A stretch of DNA of 64,000 nt from Baylisascaris procyonis (taxonomy: Eukaryota; Nematoda; Chromadorea; Rhabditida; Ascarididae). This document shows, piece by piece, positions 12,201-23,513 of this stretch. The stretch is taken from NCBI GenBank assembly GCA_037389465.1, contig JAZARR010000250.1, forward strand, positions 2,775,001-2,839,000, given 5' to 3'. A model generated the notes under the pieces. It did not search any database, was not told the origin of the DNA, and saw only the letters and a list, made by a program, of their open reading frames with translations. Position 1 is the first letter of the stretch; every line of letters starts with the position of its first letter. The position numbers were made by a program, and so were the translations under genes.

Positions 12201-14173
12201 TCTTTTGGCTGAAATTTGATTATCTCTCTCAAAAAAAAGAAAGAAAATACTAATCACTAAAACTAGAACTACGAAATTTTATCGAATATAATATAGCGAG
12301 TATTTTAATACATTCCTTGATTTATATCAATCAATAAACAATTTAAAAAAAAAAACTTTGTAAACATTTCAAAGTTGAAAAAATATTTGCAAAGTTGAAC
12401 AAATATGCATTTTTTTGTACATTCGAAATTCGTTATTTCTTCATTTATATTGATCGCATTGTAATGAAAATGTCTTTTGTGCATTGTTGATCAAATGAAT
12501 GGAATGCAAAAAACGCATATTGTGCACGTTTCTCAATGCCGATAGATGACAAAATTTTCTCTATAGGAAAAGTTGGTAATCTTCTAACTAGGAATTACTC
12601 TTGTTGCGCAGACCCCATGAGTGAATCGTGGAATGGCAGGTTCTGGTCGATGAGTTGCCATCATCCCGAAGGGGATGCTACTATCTTAAAAATCGAATTA
12701 ATTTAATTTATTTTATATTTTCAAATAAATTCCCACTTCATCAAGCATAGAAAGATGAGATTTTTGATTTCAAGTTTTTTGATAAAGAAAACTATAAATC
12801 GGATGGGTGAATTCAATTCTCTAGCGCTTGCTTCATAATATGAGTAACTATTCGTACCTTTGTACGGTATCCTTATATACCTATCCACTCGACATAAATC
12901 ATTACTAAGTTTCCACGCTTATTAATGACCTGGCTGTGCTTAGTAAATATCGTATCACTTACTGAAATTACCCGGTCAACAATAGCTCCCTTCCTTTTTT
13001 GAAATTTTATCTTATTTTCCACTATGCTAACCTATTTGCTGTGTTTTCTGTAGCTATAGGTAGCCAATAAAAAGGCATTTCTCTATGGTCACTTTCAACA
13101 GTTCTGTACATTGTCCTAGTGATTGTTGTGCACGAGCTAATTTAAGGAAGTGGTGTTTTCTGGTGCGGGCATGATTGGCTGGATGCTTGTCTGTGGAATT
13201 GGAGGCACCATTTCACAGAGAACGATCATCGAAACGGGCGAGTTCTTCGGATGGATGGCTGTAAGTGCTGATTTTTCTTTATGAGCCTATCAGTGATTAA
13301 TTATCCTTTTCAACAGTTGTCATTCATCATTTTTCCCTTGTCTACTCCACGGTCGATTGTGGAGCTCCGACCAGAATTCTTGGCTCCGCTCAGCCGAGCC
13401 ACTCCCTCAGCACCCTCATCGGGACAAGGTGATGGAACAAGTCCCGACAGTCATAGGAGGAACGACGGTGAATCGGCTCCTCAGCAATCGACGAGCAGGT
13501 GAGGAGCCTAAGCCTGAACCTTCACGTGACCCACATGCAAGAAGCAGGCAGGTGCCGACATAAAGACCATAGGAGCCAAGTGGATCAGAGAGGCATTGGG
13601 TCAGAGCAGGTGGAAGCGATAAGAAGAGACATGTATTCGTAATGAATGTGTGTTCACTGAAATAAATAAATAAATAGATAAGAAATAAATAAAAATCAAC
13701 AGTTATCAAGTTCGAAGCTTTCCTTAGCTGAGATATGGTATTCGCCGGCTCAACTTCGTCGTCTTAAGCGTCATCTTTTATAAGCTATTTTTTAGCACAT
13801 TTTTGAAATAGGAGAAAAAAATTTAAAATTTATGATGAAATAATGAGAGATGAGGGAGGAGGGAGGAGAGGGAAGGAAGTGAGTTGTTGCTGTCTATCGA
13901 AATTGACTACTGAAGAAAATTTTTGAAAATTAGAAAACATGTGAAAATATTTGAATAAATTTGAAAAATTATATGAATCTCAGGAAAATTCCTTTTTTAA
14001 AATTTCAACTGAACAATATAATCATTTTATAGGCATGTGCGGGGATTATTGTTGCACTCTTTGTTGGAATTCTAGCGCTATTCTGTCTAAATATTCTCAA
14101 CGAGAAGATTCTAAGCGCTGATCGAGTGAACAAATACTCATCGTCGCAATATCGTTATGGATCACGAATCTAA
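7034..14173 (+). CDS. Small four-transmembrane (MARVEL/claudin-like) protein, four exons
   Basis: Exons 7034-7087, 10776-10979, 13147-13260 and 14033-14173 all join in phase 0 and encode 170 residues. Donors are GTAAGT, GTTTGT and GTAAGT; acceptors are TTTTCAG, TTTAAG and TTATAG. The protein has four hydrophobic segments at about 7-28, 42-67, 89-107 and 118-142. There is a first loop with a possible N-glycosylation site (NYT at 31-33), a basic cytoplasmic loop (SRRSG), and a short Tyr/Ser-rich tail ending YRYGSRI. Size and topology resemble MARVEL, claudin or other small tetraspan proteins, but I do not recognise the family. An AATAAA at about 14400 would give a 3'UTR of roughly 230 bases. 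Introns 1 and 3 contain retroelement remains. Exon 3 uses the less usual acceptor TTTAAG, and small additional exons in the long introns cannot be excluded. Confidence 0.8.
8339..9250 (+). mobile_element. Decayed CR1-like non-LTR retrotransposon 3' end (RT C-terminus plus tail)
   Basis: Conceptual translation, with frameshifts and stops, shows the C-terminal order of CR1/L2-type reverse transcriptases: RDLYAIIDPEHYW, then VLEYCTPVWYPSFSG (about 8629-8680), TTRLNMDSLKN (about 8762-8795), a FQLGKKYWSIDNIL block, and the terminal MWNVIPVNTLNAFTRSSLK (about 8967-9025). It ends in GTTGAAATAAATAAATAAA, the simple tail typical of this class. The copy is 5'-truncated and clearly dead. It lies in the first intron of the tetraspan gene in the same orientation as the gene. 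Confidence 0.8.
9176..9250 (+). repeat. (TAAA)n microsatellite, tail of the CR1-like element
   Basis: About 18 uninterrupted TAAA units directly after the decayed CR1-like sequence. This is best read as an expanded retroelement 3' tail. The minus-strand open frame through it (a Leu/Phe/Ile/Tyr repeat) is an artefact. Confidence 0.9.
10684..10736 (+). repeat. (ATTT)n microsatellite just upstream of tetraspan exon 2
   Basis: About twelve TTTA/ATTT units, interrupted once by CCAC, ending 40 bases before the exon 2 acceptor. It could be the reversed tail of a retroelement on the minus strand, but no element body was recognised next to it. The sequence TAATGATCTC is duplicated just before it. Confidence 0.8.
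13310..13708 (+). mobile_element. Short non-LTR/SINE-like insertion, copy B, with target-site duplication
   Basis: Body 13323-13694, in tetraspan intron 3 and in gene orientation. It is flanked by TCAACAGTTGTCA (13310-13322) and TCAACAGTTATCA (from 13695), a 13-bp duplication with one mismatch. It ends in an AAATAAATAAATAG-type tail. The body is GC-rich compared with its surroundings and matches copy A at 2885-3150 (minus strand). It carries several overlapping short open frames but no recognisable protein domain, so it may be a non-autonomous element or the 3' end of a larger non-LTR element. Confidence 0.75.
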
Positions 14174-17112
14174 GAGTGATAAACTTGTTTATTTCCTCTT
14201 TATTGCTTTTTAATCTACTGCTTATTCCTTTTATTGCACAAAAACGTCTCATATATTCATATTTACACCTGTTCTACATATATAAATTTTTCTTCTACTG
14301 CCGATGCATTTACTTTTTTGCAACATATTGATGTTAACTTTTTTCATCGTTGCTGTCGTTTCTTTGAATAGCTATCGGCTGCTCAAATATAAAAGTAACA
14401 ATAAAAGTGGTGCTCAATAAGTCTTTTTCTATGCCTATAGACTTGTTCGGTGATTCTCAGAACATTTCAGCACTAATTTAAAGGCCTAATCTTTTGAAAA
14501 TGAACTTGCTATAGCATTTCCGGTATTAGTTGCTATGAGGCTGATATATGCACTGAAAACGATTATTTTGTTTCTTACAACGATAAATCTCTAATGACGT
14601 TGAATTCATTAGTGATATTATACATATCTATACGGTAATCGCTTCGAGCAATTACGTGGATCAACATATCGTTGGATTGCTGAAGTTGTTAATGCTCTTG
14701 TCTCACATAATCGCCCGCATACTAAGAACTTTTCACTCGACTCACTGTAATGGAATTATTTCTTTGCTTGCAATTATTACCACTAGAGCTTTTGTTCATG
14801 TTTTTCATTCGTAATATGAAATGTGTAAAAATTTACAAAGTGATCCGTTTTTAAATCTTAAAAAACTTTTCTACAATCCAGTTTTCTATGACAACAAGCT
14901 GTCACCTAATTTCGTCAGAGGAATACCTTACAAAATCTATTCAGCTGTTCTCTCAAATATTTGAAATACTGAAATAGCTAAACTGTAATATGTATCCATC
15001 GAAATGGGACGTTACGAGCGATAATGTAATCGTTGAGTGAAACGTTGAAAAAGGAAACAATAGTGGAATGTTAAAATGCGTCTGCACACAAGTTGTATGT
15101 GTTTTATATGTATATGCGTGATATGATGCATATTTAGCGATAAAGCTCTCTTAAATATGTTCCGTAAAACACACAAATACAAGCACGGAAGCCGGTTGTT
15201 ATGTCAATAATGGGGAATTTACTTGCGACCAAATCTGAGATACTCATGCTTCCTTTTGCCGAATCGGAGGTATTCGTGCTTCCTCTTTCCGAATCGAAGG
15301 TATTCGTGCTTCCTTTTCTCAATGCTTTGTCCTTCCTCTTCGGCGCTCACATCCGGAACAACACCTGTAGCATATAGCACTTATTATCATCTAAATGTCG
15401 ATTGACTCATTGCAGAATGCGCTTTTTTTTGCGAATTCGCCAATTTGGCTCGAAAATTTGTGGGAGAAAAATTGGCGTTTATTTATATGCATGGAATTTA
15501 TTGTATTATGAGAAGGTTTTAACATTTCCATTGAATTATGCAAATAATGAACAATAGAAATAATAACAAGCTAAAGAAAGCAATTTGCCTACGTGCATTT
15601 ATCGCAAAATTATGAAGTATAGAATTTGCGATTTGATTTTATTGATCTACGAACATCACCGATCGTGTAAATCCTATGAAATTGTCAATATTTAAGCGTT
15701 GAGACTTGAAAACAGAGGTGGATTTGTGAAAATTGATGGAAGTTAAAATCTCATAAAGAAATTAATTGAAAGAACTTTTTTTTAATTTTAAGAGCTGTCA
15801 AATTTAATTGTGAAATTCGACGAGCCGAAAATATTTTTCAACTTTAGCGATTGTAGTTCTATGAATCTAAACTACATTTAAGCCTAATATAAATAAAGAG
15901 ATACATAAAAGCGTCGAAAAAAAATTGATCTATGACGGAAGCAATGAAACGCATGTCTATCGGTTTTCTCTACTAATGTGATAGGAACAATTGTGGAGAT
16001 GTGAAATCGAAGAATTAAAATCGATGCGTTAAGTAGAGATTATCTTATTCAATTTATGGTTAGTTGGAAGCATCGAAAAAAAGAAGAAAACATTCGAAAA
16101 GTGCAGTAAGAAAAAAAAAGGATCTAAGCGATTCGATTATTTTTTTACAAACGTTTCAGTTCGATCTCTTTATATCTTCAACAATATTCAACGCGATATT
16201 TAGGCGTTTTTTTATTTTTCTTTAAAAATAGTAAAATCCACTTTAATGACTGAATTTTTCTTCTTAATTCATGAAAAAAGCGATACAATAGAAAAAATCG
16301 AAACAAAAGCGAAAAATATTTAGTAGAATATAGAAAATTCTCGAAAAAGATATTTGATTTTAGCTCTATGATCGTTTGGTTTTTTTTTCGCCGCATAAAA
16401 ATATGACAATTTTGTAGTGAAAAATATTTTCTATCGTTAACAATAATCAGTTAGATATTTTTCTCAAATATAGACTAAAGAAATGCTCATTTTTATGAAA
16501 TATAACGCTTCAACATTTTCGAATATATTCGGCTGAAATAGATGAGATCTAAATAGGCGGTGAAAAAAAAAATTCAACCTCCAGAGAATTATTTTCTGAC
16601 GCTAAATAGCGATCATTTTAAATCGATTTTGGTCTCTTTTTTTTCGCTCTATGAGGGGAACATAAGGTGAAAATTCGTTCTTGGTTGATTTTACGATTAT
16701 TTATTGTTGTGCAATAAGAGTTTACTTCATCGCATCCGCTATTTAAATTAGAATTTTTTATTTTTTTCTATTTTTTACTTTTTTAGTTATTCAATTAAAC
16801 TATCTGTTCACTGAGATTATTCATTTAATTCGCAGAAATATAAAATATTCTCTTTTCATCATAATTCTGTTTTTCGTCTTAAATTCCATTCAAAACTGGT
16901 GGTCAATACATTTGCATTTTTAATAAAGTAAAGAGAGTGTAAGGAAGGTGATAAGGCTGGCTTGAATATTACATTAAACTTGAAATTGCTTTTTTCTTCT
17001 AAATTTATTTGCACTACCTCATCTCCCTTCTCCTATCTATAAGCATTTCCATAATGCAACCTTAGATGCGAATTTTGCAGCACATATTGATTCCATTATC
17101 ACAAGAAAAAAG
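14174..17112. other. Gene-free AT-rich stretch
   Basis: 3' flank of the tetraspan gene followed by about 2.9 kb with no exon-like sequence. Apart from the 30-bp minisatellite at 15237-15324, I see only homopolymer runs and chance ORFs. Confidence 0.5.
15237..15324 (+). repeat. 30-bp minisatellite, nearly three copies
   Basis: Units at 15237-15266, 15267-15296 and 15297-15324, with core GAGGTATTCGTGCTTCCT and CTTTCCGAATCG. Because the unit length is a multiple of three, both strands stay open through it, producing spurious repetitive peptides. No splice or start context supports coding. Confidence 0.85.
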
Positions 17113-17306
17113 AGTCTAAAAAGAGTGAAAACGTCCGCGGTAGCTCAGTGGTAGAGCAGTCGCCCGGCAAGCGAGAGGTCGCGGGTTCGTCCCCATCTGC
17201 GGACAAGTTTTCATTGGTCATCAAAAACACTCATTATCATTCTCAGTCTGAGCCGGACTTCAGTTGGCTCAAAACTCAAAAACATCCAATATACAGTCTA
17301 AAAAGA
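17113..17306 (+). mobile_element. tRNA-derived SINE with perfect 12-bp target-site duplication
   Basis: AGTCTAAAAAGA occurs at 17113-17124 and again at 17295-17306, bracketing about 170 bases. The insert starts with a tRNA-like head (17133-17204) followed by an unrelated tail of about 90 bases rich in CAAAAAC and CTCAAAA. The polymerase III A box (TAGCTCAGTGG) is perfect. The B box (GGTTCGTCCCC) lacks one A compared with the consensus. Perfect flanking duplication means a fairly recent insertion by LINE machinery. Only this copy is seen in the window. Confidence 0.8.
17133..17204 (+). pseudogene. tRNA-like head of the SINE (not a functional tRNA)
   Basis: It folds as a cloverleaf with a TCCGCGG/CTGCGGA acceptor stem including one G-U pair, a normal D arm (GCTC-AGTGGTA-GAGC), and a five-pair anticodon stem with a mismatch. 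The seven-base anticodon loop is CCGGCAA, which places GGC at the anticodon but has C instead of the nearly invariant U at position 33. The T arm has lost a base. These faults and the target-site duplications around the larger unit argue for a SINE head rather than a working tRNA(Ala). Confidence 0.7.
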
Positions 17307-18169
17307 AAAATAAAACCTTGTTGAAGTTGCACATTAATATAAATTCTGATATTAAAAATCGAAGAATTGTTCCTTGAGAGACGAAATTGTTAATTCAAAA
17401 ATTTTCATGGTGCAATAGTCGGCATCACAAGTGTATAGAAAATATTTCCGAAAACAAATATTAAATTTTAGTTGAATTTCATAGTTTGCTAAAAATTTCT
17501 GAAAAAAAAATTCCAACGGATCCATGAGGTAGGCCATATCGATAGCCATTCTCATTCGTACAACCATACTTATATACTGATATTTGCTTCGCTATCATTT
17601 TATCGAACAACTGATTTGAATGGTGAATATAACATTCTAGTGCATTAATATAGCCGATAATTTGTGATTAATCGTCTTTAATGAGAAGCTCCGTGCTGCT
17701 AAACATTCAAAATGTTTGTAGAAGAAAAATTTTTTTTAAAAATTAAATTAGATTAATTAAAAAGAAGAAAAATTAAATTAAAAGTTGAATTAAAATTTCC
17801 TCTATCAAAAGATGAAAATTCTTTCACTTAGCAATTTGATATTATTTTATTTACGATAAAAAGGCGAATTCGAATTACGCTAAAAGGAATTCAACTAAGA
17901 AAAATTTATTCAACATTTAGCTCTGTTTAATATTATTATACATGGATCTGTTTGATTTAATGATCTATATTCATAACTGCTGTCGTATATATATCTTCTA
18001 AGGCCATATTTCATTATATGCAACGGCTATAGACTATTAGCAGCATTTAGTTTCAAGTATTATTTACTAGCATTGTAAAGATATAATATCGAGAAGTGTT
18101 TTGACTAGAATTGCTTAATACCTATTTGTTGCTTAAAAAGAAAACATCTGCTAAGCATCAGCAAAGAAT

Positions 18170-18439
18170 CTACAATGGATGAAGGTTTTTTAAGGGCATT
18201 GAAGTGATGTCGCATACAATCTTATGCACGCATTCATGACACGCAATAGAAAGCTTTCGAATGTCATGTGCCTTAGGCTGACTTGATTCACATCCGCATT
18301 CCCAATAATTTAATTTCCTTTCTTCTTGATTCACCTCATTTTTGTTTGTTGCACAAGTATCGACTACCTTTCTCAGTAATTCCATAAATATTTTTATATA
18401 TGACTTCCGCAAATAGCATTTACAAATAAAAATGCAATT
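18170..18439 (-). other. Open stretch of about 90 codons, possible exon or chance ORF
   Basis: A minus-strand open frame with a Cys/His pattern (ECGCESS near the middle, then CHECVHKIVCDIT) and an acceptor-like AATTCAG at its 5' edge. It was considered as a downstream exon of the small gene at 19.5 kb, but that gene already has a stop and a polyadenylation signal. Base composition is near background. No domain recognised. Confidence 0.2.
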
Positions 18440-19424
18440 AGCTGAATTGGATATTCGCACCTATAAGATAATTCGCTTCAAATAAGAGGATTTTCGAGGG
18501 AATTAATAGAGATATTTAGCAGCTGCAAATGTAAATATTATGTTATCTAAGCTGCTACTGAACATTTAAATTTCTAATGTTATCAATGCAAAAAAAGAAA
18601 TTTCTAAAACGCATTTTTTAAGCGGTTTGATAATAAAATTATCGAAAGCTCTCTCCACTGTTTCTATGACTATCTTTAAATTAATCAAAGAAAATAAATC
18701 TTTTTCAACGTTGACGTTTTTAAGGCTGAAATACAACGATTTAAATAAAAGTTTGGTGTCATCAATGACAATCTACTATGAGACGCAATGTTGAAAAAAA
18801 AACAAACTTATCTTTGTGCTTTTAGAAAATATTAATAACGAGACGGATATCGCTATGCACAATGAAGTTTGTGCTTTTCTTTATGAGCATAAAAAATTCA
18901 CTAAGGGGAAAAAAAAGAAACTCAAGGCATAATTCACTAGCATAAAAATTTGCAACCAAAAAAAAAGTGCGTGGAAGAATGAATGGGAAAAAACATCGGA
19001 TAACAGCGAAGATGCTCGTTTCAGCTTTCTCAGTGAATGTTTACCATACGTGACGAATTGTTTCAGACGACAATTTTGCATCGATCGAAATATTTGTGCG
19101 AAAATTGACGCTATTTTAGCGAATTTTTTCGTTCACTTGAGAAGTGAATCAATAAATTTTCGACGACATTTTATTCGAAAAGAATCAATATTTCAAATTG
19201 AACATTATTTCTATCATTTGAATGTATAATAGATATTATAACCAAAAATGATTAGATGTTAAAATATTTGAATAATAAGCATCAGGATGGAAAATTTACA
19301 GCTCAATTTGTTTGTATTGCCGATTCTATAAAACATGTTGAGGCTAGCTTTTGCACAACGATTTATGGCAAGAGCAAACTTTCTTCAGATGGCTTATGCT
19401 AGACTCGTCTCTTCGTCTCCTCCC

Positions 19425-19430
19425 TTTATT
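19425..19430 (-). terminator. AATAAA polyadenylation signal of the 58-residue gene
   Basis: TTTATT on the plus strand reads AATAAA on the minus strand, 13 bases past the stop codon at 19444-19446. The closeness supports this being the true end of that small gene. Confidence 0.55.
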
Positions 19431-19443
19431 TTTGAGTTCATCC

Positions 19444-19658
19444 TTAAATCTCTTTCCCCTCTCCATCCGTTACCGGAAGATTATCGAAGTAGACTATAGT
19501 CCACAGCAATAACCGATGGCCTTAAATTTACCTTGAGTGATCATCAGACGATCAAGCCCTTCGGAAACGAGAGCACCAAGTTGTGCCAAAAGAGTTGAAC
19601 TTTCGAATAGCTGACAAAGAAGCATTTTGTTGTGATTTTCTTCGCCTGGTGATGCCAT
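19444..19658 (-). CDS. 58-residue small protein, two exons, 38-base intron
   Basis: Exon 1 is 19658-19532 (42 codons plus one base). Intron 19531-19494 starts GTAAAT and ends CTATAG. Exon 2 is 19493-19444, including the stop. An acceptor-like TTTTAG ends at 19662, three bases before the ATG codon, as for a trans-spliced leader. Exon 1 encodes a hydrophilic start ([10 protein letters not shown]) followed by a leucine-rich segment ([20 protein letters not shown]) that looks helical; exon 2 gives an acidic tail ending VTDGEGKEI. It has no signal peptide or membrane segment and no family I recognise; it has the feel of a small complex subunit, which is a guess. The 38-base intron is at the lower limit for nematodes. 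Without splicing, the frame would run to a stop within the intron. Confidence 0.55.
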
Positions 19659-19663
19659 TATCT

Positions 19664-22600
19664 AAAATTAACTTCATTTCATTTCATCCTATAACGTTTT
19701 TTTTTCACCGACGAAATTCCGCTTAAAAATTAGTGCTTAAGCTTATCTATTTACCGCAGCTCAATATCACACTTTTAACAGCATTCTTTGTTTTTTATTT
19801 TTTATTTTTTTTTCTATGAACACTTATCGCTGACTACATGTTCATTTTCCTGCTAACTCTGCATGAAGGTTGCTCGAATTCCATCCCTATCATTTCTCAC
19901 TGCTGGTAAAGCAAGCTTTAATCTCAATCACTCGTAAAATTTTCAATTTGTTTCTCAGCACACTTATATGAAGTATAAGTACTGTCACGATCTTTCTATC
20001 ACCTACAGAATCCTAAATAAAATCTACACAACATGATTCTTAGCCTATCTTTCTTAAATTTGAGTCTTCCGCTCAATAAGAATGAAAAAAAAGGATGCTG
20101 ACCGATGTGCACTTAAATTTGTTCATAATAGAATCTGATATTCAAATTTTGAAATATTTCAAAGATTGCGTGAATGCAAGAAAAGCGCTCTTTATATTAT
20201 AGAAATAAAGATGGAATATTTCGAGAAAATTAAATATTTTCAAAAATAAAAATAATGGTTACCTTAACAGCTTAACCAAAACGATTGAAAAATGAATAAA
20301 GATATTGCATGCTAAACAAAAGAGAAATATTAAAGCGTACAAAAAAAGAGAAACCGTTCGCTATTTATTCACAGTAAAACGAATAATTCATGAAGAATTT
20401 TTTTTTAGTATACAAAAGAGTTTGAAAACCGAAATTCGACAAAGAATTAGTTTGCTTTAAAATAGATGATTTCATAAGAAAATATAATCGATGAAAGATT
20501 GCATCTCATATCTTTGAAATTCTATTCGCTAATAGATGTGTTAGTATTAATTTAATCGAGCGCTTGAAATATCCTTATCAACGTAATCACTTCAATCGCG
20601 TTGTAATTTTGGAATTTTCAACATTTTAAACTTCATTTTTGATTCCGGAATTCTGATAATATGAACAATTTTATGATTGCAACGAACGACGATTCCGGAC
20701 AGTGTTTTCTCCGGAATGACAACCCTGAATTCCTTAAGAACCTCTTTGATTGCAGTTCTTAACGTTGTTTTTGCACATGCAAAACGTGTGATCAAATATA
20801 CCAAAGAATATGAAAGTACTAAAGAAATATCGAAAATTAGATTCAAATACGATTAAGGATCACCGAAAAACAAATGGAAATTTTCACTTAAATGAACAGT
20901 CCAAGCATTTTCACCTATAAGTCACTTTAATTCCAAAATATTCTTTCCTTATGTTGCATAAAAACTTAAATTGAGACAAAAGAGTGAAAACTAGAACGCT
21001 AGTTGGTATCTGAGACAATAGTATTAGACATGCTCTGCAGACACAGAGCATTAGATGGCGATCAATTTTTTCAGTAAACCAAACTTGGTTTATTGAATTC
21101 GTTTCACATCGATATACTAAATCACCATCGATCAAAAACGATGTCAAAATTTAATTGATTTGATAAGGGCGTTTATGGATAGAGTCGAATTATTATAAGG
21201 CATAACCTGGCAGTGATAATGATTTGGGATGATTGAATGGTTTTTAAAGTAACGATCGCAGTAAGCGAATAGCTTTCAAAATTTGATCACAAAAATAGCA
21301 TTAAGAGAAGAAATATAAAAATATTGGCGAAACAGTGAAATATGAATATGAAATATTAGGTGTAAACTTTGGGCAATTCAACGATAGAAATATTGTCAAT
21401 ACTAGAAATGACAATAATATGATTGTATTTATTGATGTTTCTATTAGAAGGATGTTGGTGCGTTTAGGATTGTATCGGCGGAACACTTCATGAATTTGTG
21501 AATTAATTAACCTATACTCTGGGAAAATAGTCATAGTTTGAAGGCTCATATGCTTTAGAAAGTAATTCCTATAAAAATTGAACAGTTCATAAATTAAGGA
21601 AATAATTGCAATAGGTAATGAAATTCAATGAGTTACTATTTTATGAATTTTAACAATCAAGTAGTAGTGTCGAATGAAACATTCATTATGTTGAAATATA
21701 TATGCAAAAGATTTGCAAACGTGGGATAGTATAATAAAATCATTAAATATTAAGAATGCCGCAGTGTGGATTGCTTGGTAAATATTAGACATCAACTTGG
21801 ATAGTATTTCATTCGATCTTCACTTGGTACTATTGCGAAGCACATCCAACAAATGCTTTCTTTGTTTATAAACAAGAATTTATTCAACCCTTACGGTAAG
21901 TTTGCTAATACTAAATTCAATCCAGCATATAATACTGTCAGTACTGGAACTCTCAGTTCGAAAATGAGACGCCATTGGTGGCAAATTTCTGCAGCGTTGA
22001 TCCGCTTGCACATTTCTATTGGCTTAGTTGATGTTTAATTGCATGAATTCAAAGGTGCACTATTTATCCAGAATTTCTTATTTTTCTCTTATATCATTAA
22101 TCCTCTTTATCGTTGTTTTGCTAAGAAATTCTGTTCAAAGCACCATAAAAGTTCATATACGTTCTATGCGAAATTCATTTTCAATTTTTACTCATTTAGT
22201 TCTCATATTGTGCAATTTCTGAATTATATTATGGCATTGCTTGTATTTACTATTGTCAATATTTTCAAATAAGTTCTCCATATATATTAAAGGAATTATA
22301 CGTGGAAAAAAAACATGAGGGAAGTTAACGATTTTGTGAAATTATTCTTAATTGATGAAATGGTAAAATGAGATTTCAACGCAAATTTTATTATTTAAAG
22401 AAAAAAAAATGATAAAGAGATGCGCCAAAATCTAAAAATATGCTGTATAAAGGGAATTAACAAACATCTTGCAAATTTCAAATATTCTAATTATTTTTTA
22501 TTCTGATTCAAAATTGAATAGTTTTTGAATTATGTCTCGATGTATGCAGTGAAAAAAATGCACTGTACTGTAAATTTGTAAATATGGTGCAGAATGGGAA

Positions 22601-23513
22601 AAAATATTTGCAAAGATGGATTTTTTTAAATGTTTTACATCGGAAATTTTATTACCTTCAGAAGACTAATTTAGCACCCCCTGAGGCAATCAGCTGGAAA
22701 TGGAGTGCGTCATGGCGGTAAGCCAACTCATTACCGTTAAAATGCCTCAGAGGCGCCCTATGAAAGTGAAATATTATTGCAAGGATAAAAGACAAATACT
22801 CTAGGAATACTTTTTTTAACGTGATTAAGCCATTAAATGATTATCATAAAAGAGCATTTTCGGCTGTTCAATTACAATTCTATCCAATGCAAGAAAAACT
22901 GAACAAACAAAGAACCACAACGTTAAAACATATGATGGAGCCTCAGCTACTTACTGCATCTCATTTTGCAGCAAAGTTAGCTTTCTGGAATTTAAACACC
23001 CTCGAGGCTAACCACTGAATCCAGTAAGGGGCCAAATAATTCCGTTCTATAATCGAGGAGGAACTGGAGGGAATGGAAATGCTTATTGAAATTTTTGTTG
23101 TAAACGACCATCTATTGTAATCAAATTGCTTTTGGTATTGTCACAATAGAAATGCAATATTGTACTGCTTACTTTGTTTATAAATAAATAGGAAATTAGG
23201 AAAACGCGTCAGAAAGAAAAAGGTTTTTAGGGATTTTTGTTCTCTATGAACGTTCAGCCACTTATGGAAATCCGCAGTCATAAAATACATTTTAAATTTA
23301 TTTTTGATTGAAAAGAGAAGCTACAATTGTAATGAAACATTCCAAGAAATCATTTATTCAGTTCGTCTAACAAATTTCCTTGTCTTCTCCAATGAGTGGC
23401 TCTTTCGATACTCAAAGATGAAAAGATAATTGCGCTCAAATCCTTATATTCTCAAGAAAACAGGCAAGAGAATTCGATTTGTGAGTGATATATACGTTAA
23501 TTCTCATATTTCT
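19664..23513. other. Gene-free stretch with two notable hairpins
   Basis: About 3.8 kb without a supported gene; open frames here are AT-rich chance ORFs. It contains an inverted repeat ATTCCGGA (20692-20699) / TCCGGAAT (20710-20717) and a nested hairpin at 22681-22750. At 23031-23092 a short plus-strand open tail (GGTGGNGNAY then stop) looks protein-like but has no upstream exon I can join. Confidence 0.4.
22681..22750. other. Nested hairpin, GC-richer 70-bp island
   Basis: CTGAGGCA (22681-22688) pairs perfectly with TGCCTCAG (22743-22750). Inside it CGGTAA (22716-22721) pairs with TTACCG (22731-22736). The local GC content is well above the flanks. It could be a structured RNA, the core of a small inverted-repeat transposon (outer arms continue imperfectly as CCCC/GAGGCG), or chance. 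Confidence 0.4.

Noticed and set aside
17133..17204. Functional tRNA gene
   Set aside because: C at position 33, a mismatch in the anticodon stem, a defective T arm and flanking 12-bp target-site duplications indicate a SINE head.
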